Below, one piece after another: positions 56,653 to 64,000 of a DNA stretch of 64,000 nucleotides. The position numbers and the translations under genes are program-made. The DNA lies in NCBI GenBank assembly GCA_029582165.1, contig CM055877.1:3578023-3642022 (forward strand). Reading direction: 5' to 3'. Source of the DNA: Portulaca oleracea. Taxonomy: Eukaryota > Streptophyta > Magnoliopsida > Caryophyllales > Portulacaceae. The notes below the pieces were generated by a model. It worked only from the letters and a program-made list of their open reading frames with translations. It made no database searches and was not told the origin of the DNA. The first letter of the stretch is position 1; each line of letters starts with the position of its first letter.

Positions 56653-56660
56653 ATCACTAG

Positions 56661-57009
56661 GCTATACTCCCTCTTCCCTCCCTCTCATGGTCACGTATTA
56701 ATTATCATAATTTTAATATCACTCTTTGATTAATAATTTTTCACGTAATATATTATTATCAATTACGATATTATTTATATTATATTTTTATAATAATATT
56801 TTATGTTATGACTATAATGATGTGAATTTTACTCCATCTGTTCCAATTAATAGTTATCTTTGAAGATCATGTAGTTAAATTTTGAAAATTTGATTATAAA
56901 TTTTTTAATATATAAAATGAGTTGCTATATAAAATTATCATTATTAGATTCGTAACAAAAAATATTATCATAAAAGTATAATATTGCTATTGTTAATTAT
57001 ATATCGAAA
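56661..57009. other. AT-rich stretch with Stowaway-like remnants
   Basis: Contains actccctcttccctccc and further on attttactccatctgttcc, both decayed Stowaway-type ends, with the usual tcacgtaatatatta body. No gene. Confidence 0.4.
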
Positions 57010-57396
57010 ATGATAAACATCTTGACACAAGATGACTCTTAACCATCTTGCATTTCTTCTAAATCACTAATAAAGTGAAATGTAAGTGTATTCAAATCAT
57101 TCTAAAGGTACGTTTCATTATTTTTAGGGTTACTGCAACTTATAAACAATTTTAAAATAATTATTTATTTATATTTATTTCATAAATATAAAACTATGTA
57201 TAAAATATAGATTCTCTACTATGATTAATAAAATTAGGCTATAATTATATTTTGTCACCTACCTAATAAGTATTATATTATTATAATTGATAAATATATA
57301 TAACTATTAAAGAAAATATTAATAAAATTTACAAAAATGTGAAATATGAACAATTCAAGATGGTTAAGAGTCTTCTTGAGTCAAGATGGTTATCAT
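57010..57396. mobile_element. MITE with 41-bp inverted ends (387 bp)
   Basis: The left end atgataaacatcttgacaca... cttaaccatcttg and the complement of the right end differ at few positions over about 41 bases. The start TGATAA..(a)TCTTG recalls MITE family M, but the body is different. No coding region. Confidence 0.75.
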
Positions 57397-57409
57397 GGTT
57401 CATTAGATA

Positions 57410-57713
57410 CTCCCTCCGTTCCATATTAATTGACACTTAAACTAACTTTTTTTGTTCCAAAATAATCGTCACTTTCCATTTCCCAATACTTAATTTGATT
57501 ATTTTAACTTTAATAACTATGTTAACTACTTAACTTTTTACTTTTTCAATTAATAAAAGCAATTATTACTTACATTCTCTCACTACTTACACCTTGATAT
57601 CCGAAAAAACACCTTGGAAAATAGTGTTATTTAATCATATGGTTAGTTTTTTTAGTTTAACATTGGTATGTGAAAAATTTTCAAATATGTCAATTAATAT
57701 GGAACGGAGGGGG
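57410..57713. mobile_element. Stowaway MITE (304 bp, TA target)
   Basis: Begins CTCCCTCCGTTCCATATTAA and ends with its inverted repeat ...ATGGAACGGAGGGGG. TA flanks both sides (57408-57409 and 57714-57715). This matches the Stowaway (Tc1/mariner) signature. The ORF inside it (57594-57782) is not a gene. Confidence 0.9.
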
Positions 57714-57935
57714 TATTATGTAAGAAATTATCAATTAAATAGTGATATTAGAGATCGTAAAAGTCAAAATTATGACAACTAATATAAAATGAAGGGAATA
57801 TATAGCAACTCATTGTGTATATATTAAGAAATTCATGATCAAAATTTTAAAATTTGATTATATAATTTTAAAGACAATAATTAATATGAAAAATAAAGTG
57901 CAGTAATTAATAAAATAATTTGTTAAAAGTAGAGG

Positions 57936-58370
57936 GCTATTTGATGATATCTTTGGGTCCCTAGCTAGCTAGGGAAGGGCATCTTCCTACCTACCCTGCC
58001 ACTAAGATGGGGTCAGATCAGATACTACTATATACACACGCTTGCTCTATTTTTCTAAATTTTTAATTGGCTTGGGTCCCTAGCTACGGAACTATGGATG
58101 TCTTTTTGTCTAAATAGGCCCGGCTACAAAGGCGGTTCAAGATAAGATACCATTAAAGACAAGGGAACTTACGTGTGTTGTGGATAAAATCTAATTAGCT
58201 GTTCCATATATAATTAAATCAAAGTTTGTGTAAATCCATTGGATGGATTAACCTATGTCCTTTTGTTTTATATAATTAGCGGTCGGAAGATCTTTTATTA
58301 AACGACAAGGAATGTCTTAATCAAAGGCAATGTCCACTTTATTAACTATTGATTAGAAGCAAAATTGTTT
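57936..58370 (-). promoter_or_regulatory. Distal conserved upstream block of XTH-3
   Basis: The blocks tttgggtccctagct, accctgccactaagatggggt, taaataggcccggctacaaa and ggcggttcaagataag match 46530-46880 upstream of XTH-1. It is displaced from the gene by the inserted MITEs (56162-57713). Conservation may reflect recent duplication alone. Confidence 0.5.
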
Positions 58371-60076
58371 CTTTATGGCCATGTTCTTTGAATTAGTTAA
58401 AATGATGTTTGGATGGATTGAATTGGATTGGATTTGATTTGATTTGATTGAATTGAATTGAATTCTTTTTTGGGAATTTTGTTTTAACCAACTACCAAGG
58501 ATGCTTTTTTGGGGAATTGTGTAAGATATGAATTAGATTGGATTAAATTGGAAAGAATTACTAATCTAAATAATACGACCTATATTGCGTTGTCATAATT
58601 GTGGAGGGAAATTGGAATTGATGACAGCGATTCAAGGAAAGATTGAGATTATGCATAACAATGGCTTGCATTCTGCCAGCAAAACAAGGTATACCTCGGG
58701 GGGGGGGGGGGGGGTGTAGCAACAAGCCTACGCCATATGGAGAGCATAAATTAAGAACATGTTTTACCAAGTTAAAGGGGGTGTTAGCTACTCACTTTTT
58801 TGGGTAGCTTTTAGCTTTTTAAATAATATTTAGTTTTTTTACCAAGATTAAAAAGTTACTTAAGGTGTTTGATAAGTAGATGTTTATATTAATTTTTTGG
58901 ACCCAAAAAGTTAATTTTCAAAAAGCTAGTTTCAAAAAATTACTTGATTAAAAAGCTAGTTACAAGAATGGAAAGAGACAATGAACATGTAATAGCAATT
59001 AATGTAGCAAAAAAATGAGGATACTTGTTAGATGAGTAATGAATGTTCAGTAATTGAAAAACTAAGTTTACATGAGTATTCGGGTGAGCGGTTTCAAAAT
59101 TGAAATTTGAAATATGATCAGAATCTATCAATATGTAGGGGGAAAGTTCTTAAAATTTAAAAACCTGGAATTCATTAGATAGATTCAAGTCTCGAATATC
59201 TGGAGCTAGAAACTTAGAACGTATCCACGAAAACACAGATAATGAAATCTATTTTAATATATTGAATAAAATTATTAAAATATGTACATTATTCAGAGTA
59301 TGGTTGTAATTCTTCAATTTTCATTGTTAGTGTTAATTGAAATCAAGTACGATACTATGACCATGATAATTAGATAATATGATATATCTGACGCTAAACT
59401 AAAAAAAATAGTACTTTTTAGAAAAAGTTCTATGTAAGAAAATAAAATTTTCATAATTAACAAATATCCTACAACCAAAACATGAATATTCCATACGTAA
59501 ATGAGTAATGAACAATTGAAATAGCAACAAAACAAGATCGTTAAAAAGTCAAGTGAACAATAGCGTGTGAGGATTAATGCTTTGTATTTGTTGGGCCACG
59601 TTTTTTGGGTTTGTAAATAAAATTTTAATTACCTTAATTAGTTACCTTATCTAATTTTACTTAACTTATATTATGTAAACTATATTATATCAAATATATT
59701 TAAAATTTTATATATTTAGCAATTGATGTGACTAATTTGATTTACCTACCAACACTTATATAACTTAGATTATCCATCATATACAAGAAGCATCAAGTGA
59801 AGTACTCGAACAGTCACAAGCAAAACCTGAACCAGTACATTCAACACTGCTTTGTTAGCAGTAATGTAGATTAGATTAGAGGGGACACTGACCATGTTGT
59901 TTGTCCCATGGTCATGTTGCTAATTATTGCATAAATTGTGGGCGTTGTCTGAATTTCAAAACATTTTATATTGAGTCTAATATGACCCATGTTGAGTTTA
60001 ACACATTTTATAATGACTTTAACTTGAACAGTCTTATATTAATGCCATCAAAATGGTTAGTATTTTGAATTGGGTG
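58371..60076. other. Intergenic sequence with simple repeats and MITE remnant
   Basis: 58400-58470 is a tattered (gattt)n/(gaatt)n tract, a run of 17 G lies at 58698-58714, and 58778-58935 is a fragment related to the MITE at 62126-62442. No gene is supported. Confidence 0.45.
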
Positions 60077-60451
60077 ATGATAAGTGTCTTGCCCCAAGAC
60101 ACTCCTTAAATGTCTTCACCCTTATAAAATCAATACTTATTATCGTTTTTAACCACAATTTTTTTGACAGATACTATTAATTATCAATTATAAGAAGCTT
60201 GGAATGTGTTGGCTACGCCAACAATTAAAATTGACACCCTAACGAATGAACCCCATCCGTTGAGCATATTTTAGACGTTTTTTTGTAAATTTTTAAAAAT
60301 ATGGATAAAAGTGTGATTTTATACAATTTATATATATTATTATAGTTATAGAAGTCAATCATGTAACTTTTTTCCAATTTAATTCACAAATATATAGGTT
60401 TTCTATAATGACAAGACACAAAATATGTGTCTTGCACAAGACTTTTATCAT
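60077..60451 (+). mobile_element. MITE family M copy 2 (375 bp)
   Basis: Inverted relative to 44641-45015 and nearly identical to it (for example ccaagacactccttaaatg, gttggctacgccaacaatt). Same length. Directly downstream lies a smaller foldback relative at 60489-60556. Confidence 0.75.
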
Positions 60452-60488
60452 TTCACTTTTGAATTAACATGCGGAGTTATTTAAGCAT

Positions 60489-60556
60489 AATGATAAGTGT
60501 CTTGGAAGAAGATGCGTAAAATTGTGTCTTCTCCCAAGACACTTACCATTATCCTT
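60489..60556. mobile_element. Tiny foldback element related to family M
   Basis: AATGATAAGTGTCTTGG and CCAAGACACTTACCATT form inverted ends around a core of about 35 bases that also folds (gaagaagatgcg/ttgtgtcttctc). About 70 bp; could form a near-complete hairpin in RNA. Confidence 0.65.
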
Positions 60557-60637
60557 AAATAACTCTGCATATTAATTCAAAATATTAGTCATTGTGGTAA
60601 AGTTATTTTGATTTTTAATATTTATTCTTGTCAAATA

Positions 60638-60865
60638 CTCCCTTCGTTCTTTTTTATTTGTCATTTACGGTTTTTAGTGTCAATCTTCAATTAATAATTT
60701 CTAATATAAATTTTTTATAAAAAATATAATATTATACATTTTTAATAGTATTTTTTATTACAAATCTAATGACATCAATTTTATATGATGAATCATTACA
60801 TAAATTAAGATATTAACGGTCAAAATTTTTGACACAATTTTCTAGACGATAGATAAATAAAAAGT
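60638..60865. mobile_element. Stowaway-like MITE remnant
   Basis: Starts CTCCCTTCGTTC after TA and shares its body (caattaataattt... tatgatgaatcattacataaattaag) with 947-1335. No matching right end was found. Confidence 0.5.
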
Positions 60866-61853
60866 AATTTACATGATATGATATCAAATGCCTACATTAA
60901 TGAACATTTCTATTTCTACAAACCAAAAAAGGGTAAGAATTTGCGAGGTACTGATCGTAGGTATACAGGCGAGCGGCCCCAGCAATTGATATCATACGTG
61001 TTGACTCTTCTCACATCTCAATATCTCATCATGATTGCTTCCTACAATGAACAAAAGTATGAAAGCAATTGATAGGTACAACGTAACTACGATAATGCAC
61101 TGAAACTAATGATACTTTCGCAGGATGTTCTCATACGATAGTTGAAAAATTTGTAACAAGAACATTACTAGTATGTCATAAAGCCTTCCATCGATCTTGT
61201 TCATTCAACGTGTCAAACTTTCATACAATGACATTTCATTATTCTGGATCTTTAATTTGGTGAAGGTCCATACTAATACATAATCTTATTTTAAAATTTT
61301 TGGAACTCATTTCTCTATTTCATACAATAGATGAAATTTCAACTCAGAAATTTTAAAAATAAGATTTGCTATTATCCTAATTTGTCACTGACAATATATA
61401 TTTTTGAAATAAAATAAAAATAGAAAAATCAATTTTCCACCCATAAAAGTAAAGAAAGATGGAACATGTGAATTTTATTCTAGAATGGTTTACATATTGA
61501 GAACGAATTTAAAATTGTGAAACTTATAAAAATTATCATTGTCAAAAAATAAAATAGAATATTAGTGGAATCACTAAAATAAATTCCAACTAGTATACAT
61601 ACGTGAAACCAAGACTAGGAGTGGATAATATATATGGTGGATCATCTTGAAAAAAGAACAGTTAGGTAGCTTGTTTTTACCATTTGCTATAAGTTGATAT
61701 TTTCATCAATGTAGTTAATATAGATAAATTCAGAGGTCAATAACACTGAATAATGGCATCATTTGCGTGGACTTTGTTGTGCTAGTACAATGCTTCCAGA
61801 AGGGTCAGTAGACTCCTTTGTATCTCAAGCACATTATCTCCTGTTTCAATATA
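60866..61853. other. Intergenic sequence, nothing recognised
   Basis: AT-rich, no ORF longer than 64 codons, no repeat signature seen. Confidence 0.4.
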
Positions 61854-61984
61854 TATTAGATGTACCTGGAGTATGTGTTTCAAATATTTGCGAGTGAACA
61901 ATCATAATAATCAGAATGAACAACCTAATACATATGGGTGAACAATTGTAGAATCTGGAGCACATATTCCAGGAACATCTAATA
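61854..61984. mobile_element. 131-bp element with gtgaacaa motifs and inverted ends
   Basis: The ends TATTAGATGTACCTGGAGTA and, inverted, TATTAGATGTTCCTGGAATA match over about 28 bases. Inside are agtgaacaatcat, gaatgaacaacc and ggtgaacaattg, the motif that fills 60-440. The tail ctggagcac...aggaacatctaataaa resembles the terminus at 540-568. It appears to be a deletion derivative of the same family. Confidence 0.7.
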
Positions 61985-62125
61985 AATTGCACTCCCGTTT
62001 CTAGTATTTTTTTGGTTCATGGGCTTCCTCTGGGTTAGGACAGTTGAAAGTTCCCAAGTTGCAAGTGTTGGAAAAATGGTACATGACTTGCTTGAATATT
62101 TTTCATCTTCGTTTGCAATTCTTTG

Positions 62126-62442
62126 GGGGGTATTTGGCTACCTAATTTTTTGGGTAACTTTTAGCTTTTTGGATATCTTTTAACTTTTTAATCAAAGTTA
62201 AAAAACTACTTGAGGTGTTTGGTAAGTAACTTTTTATATTAGCTTTTTGGACCCAAAAAAACTAGTTTTCAAAAAGCTACTTGATGAAGCTTTTTGATGT
62301 AGCTTTCCACAAAATGTTACTTTACCAAACACTTTTCCTGTAATCAGCTAACCCAAACAACTAAAGTCAAACAATTAATCCAAAAAGTTATCAGCTAACA
62401 GTTAACAGCTATCAGCTACCAGCTGGTTGTCAAACAGGGCCT
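62126..62442. mobile_element. hAT-like MITE (about 317 bp)
   Basis: Ends tttggggggtatttggcta and ...ttgtcaaacagggcct are roughly inverted. The body has agctttttgg/ccaaaaagct foldbacks and agcta repeats. Partly copied at 58778-58935. Confidence 0.55.
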
Positions 62443-62694
62443 TTATCTTCTTTTGGTATGTATGACAGGGTGACTTGTAAGATAGACATCAATGAATTCG
62501 CTCATGGATACAATTAGAAAATTGTAGACTAACTCATTTTTCTTAAGATGTTTATTTATCATACAGTAAGGGTTCAAATAGATAAAACCTTAGCCTAACT
62601 TGTAGTCCAATTTGGACTTATTTCACTTGTACAAAGAATATTTCTCTAAAGTATTGTGTGCACCAATACTAGAAAGAAAGATGTGTTTTTGATG

Positions 62695-63146
62695 TGTTGT
62701 GTGTGAAGCCCAATAGAGGCCTAGCTCGGTGTACAATAGAGTAAAGTGTGTCAGTAAGCCCATGAAGGTGTAGATGGACCTTAGGAATGGACGTGTGGTG
62801 CACAGCATGTGGCGGTCGTTTATGTTAGTTATTATGACGTGAGTTTGACCTAAACTGCTCCTAGCCGCTATTTATACCTGGAGAGGAGTTTTCATTAAAC
62901 ATGCATTGTATCCACAAACACACTAAGAGAAAACACAAACACTTGAGAGAGATTGTTCATCTACTTTGAGAGAAAGTGAGATTAAGGGAAATCTCTTGTA
63001 ACTTGTAATCCTCCTCAGTTCTAGTGCATCAATTCCGTGTTTTTTTTCTTCCCGCTTTGGGTTTTTTCATGTTAAAAATCGTGGTATCTTTTTTCCGCAC
63101 TTATCTTTATTGTTTATAGTTGTTTGAGTACTCTACAATCCTATCA
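62695..63146 (+). mobile_element. Small solo LTR (TSD TGATG)
   Basis: Begins TGTTGTGTGTGAAGCC, ends CAATCCTATCA, and is flanked by TGATG (62690-62694 and 63147-63151). It is 452 bp. It holds a TATA box (gctatttatacc, about 62867-62880) followed by an R/U5-like stretch, the layout of an LTR. No internal domains adjoin it. Confidence 0.7.
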
Positions 63147-63473
63147 TGATGTGTGTTGATGCTACTTGGTGTGTCTTGCAAACGGCTAGAACGCTTCTAT
63201 TTATACAGGAGAAGAAGCATGCCAAACTTGTTACATGCATCCTCACTTAAAGACACTTAATGTAGTCCTTAAAGATGACCATAATCATAACCTTAACCAA
63301 GTCAATTGACCACATACTATATTAGAAATATAGTTGTTTGGTTCAAATAACACATGATTAATTGGGATTATGTAATAAACATTCGGATAAACCAATCGTT
63401 AGGCATTAATAAGGAATCAGGTGCCTCTAAACTTTTAATGTCCAAATTAATTTATGTTAGTGATAATCCATTT

Positions 63474-63746
63474 AGGCCTCATTCTTTTATGTGTTAGGTT
63501 ACGGTGCGGTATCACACCGCACCGCATTTTTTAATTGTCCACCACACTTCACCATATCACACCACAATCATTACTAATATATTTTTTCATTTTTCTCCCC
63601 TCTCATTTTTCTCTTCTACTTTTCACATTTTCTCTCAACATACTCCACCTACCACAACTTTCACCATAACTCACCATAGTTTTTCAAATTCGACCTCAAC
63701 GCACTGTTACCACACCGCAACCAACCGTATAAAATAACGGGGCCTT
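63474..63746. mobile_element. hAT-like MITE (ggtgcggta type, 273 bp)
   Basis: Ends AGGCCTCATTCTTTTAT and, inverted, AAGGCCCCGTTATTTTAT, then ggtgcggta/taccacaccgc inside. The body is C/A-rich (caccacaatc, cccctctcattttt). Related to 53240-53495. ORFs within it are low-complexity by-products. Confidence 0.65.
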
Positions 63747-64000
63747 ATTTGGATATGTGATTTGCTTATATGAAAACTTGTCTAAAGTCCAAACCACTGG
63801 GGCAATTAAGGCGATGGGCGCCGATGGCCCTAATTGGTTTGTAATGTGTAGACTAATATCGGTGGCGTGTGTCTGATTCGATCCAATCCAATGTCTTTTG
63901 TGAGTTATCCTATAAAGTCTTAACAATGACATACCAAAGTCGTTGAAAATAACGTGACAGTGGCATAGTAATTTATGATTCTCTACTAACTGTTTTCCTA
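63747..64000. other. Terminal intergenic sequence
   Basis: No gene or clear repeat in the last 250 bases. Confidence 0.4.

Overview
This is a nuclear window from a flowering plant, most likely a eudicot. The evidence is plant cell-wall genes (XTH) with three conserved GT-AG exons, an organelle-type DEAD-box helicase, and a dense load of plant transposon classes: Copia and probable Ty3 LTRs, L1-type LINE, Helitrons, Mutator-like, hAT-like and Stowaway-like elements. AT-rich spacers are long and no bacterial-style gene packing is seen. A Caryophyllales or Amaranthaceae host would fit the repeat style, but I cannot prove it from sequence alone. No tRNA or rRNA gene and no CRISPR array was found.

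Only four genes look intact. RH47/ISE1-like (33262-34923, +) is an intronless 553-residue mitochondrial-type DEAD-box RNA helicase. Three xyloglucan endotransglucosylase/hydrolase genes (45071-46115 -, 51032-52073 +, 54272-55763 -) form a local cluster. All have the same exon lengths (279/194/391 nt) and intron phases, and all encode 287 residues. XTH-1 and XTH-2 are head to head; XTH-2 and XTH-3 are tail to tail.

Everything else is repeat-derived. 1-570: right end of an element full of gtgaaca motifs. 0.8-6.9 kb: Stowaway- and hAT-like MITE remnants and a stray copy of the RH47 upstream region. 7154-8774: solo LTR of family A. 10.4-17.4 kb: degenerate L1-type LINE interrupted by a second family-A solo LTR, itself carrying a Helitron, and by a hAT MITE. 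17611-23576: gag-only Copia element on the minus strand (TSD AAATG) with one solo LTR in its 3' LTR and another in its internal region. 25132-31961: a 6.8 kb Mutator-like element with ~0.6 kb terminal inverted repeats, packed with TGATGTTCAT/ATGAACATCA motifs and with three exon-like 80-81 nt modules. 32155-32422: mini-Helitron. 40346-43800: 3.5 kb solo LTR. 46892-49588: decayed Copia with a nested solo LTR. 54-64 kb: XTH-3 with many MITEs, and a small solo LTR at 62695-63146.

Seven solo LTRs with exact 5-bp target duplications can be delimited by eye, which points to frequent LTR-LTR recombination. The most unusual structures are the 6.8 kb motif-rich Mutator-like element with its reiterated exon module, the related gtgaacaa elements, and the palindrome arrays inside two different LTRs.
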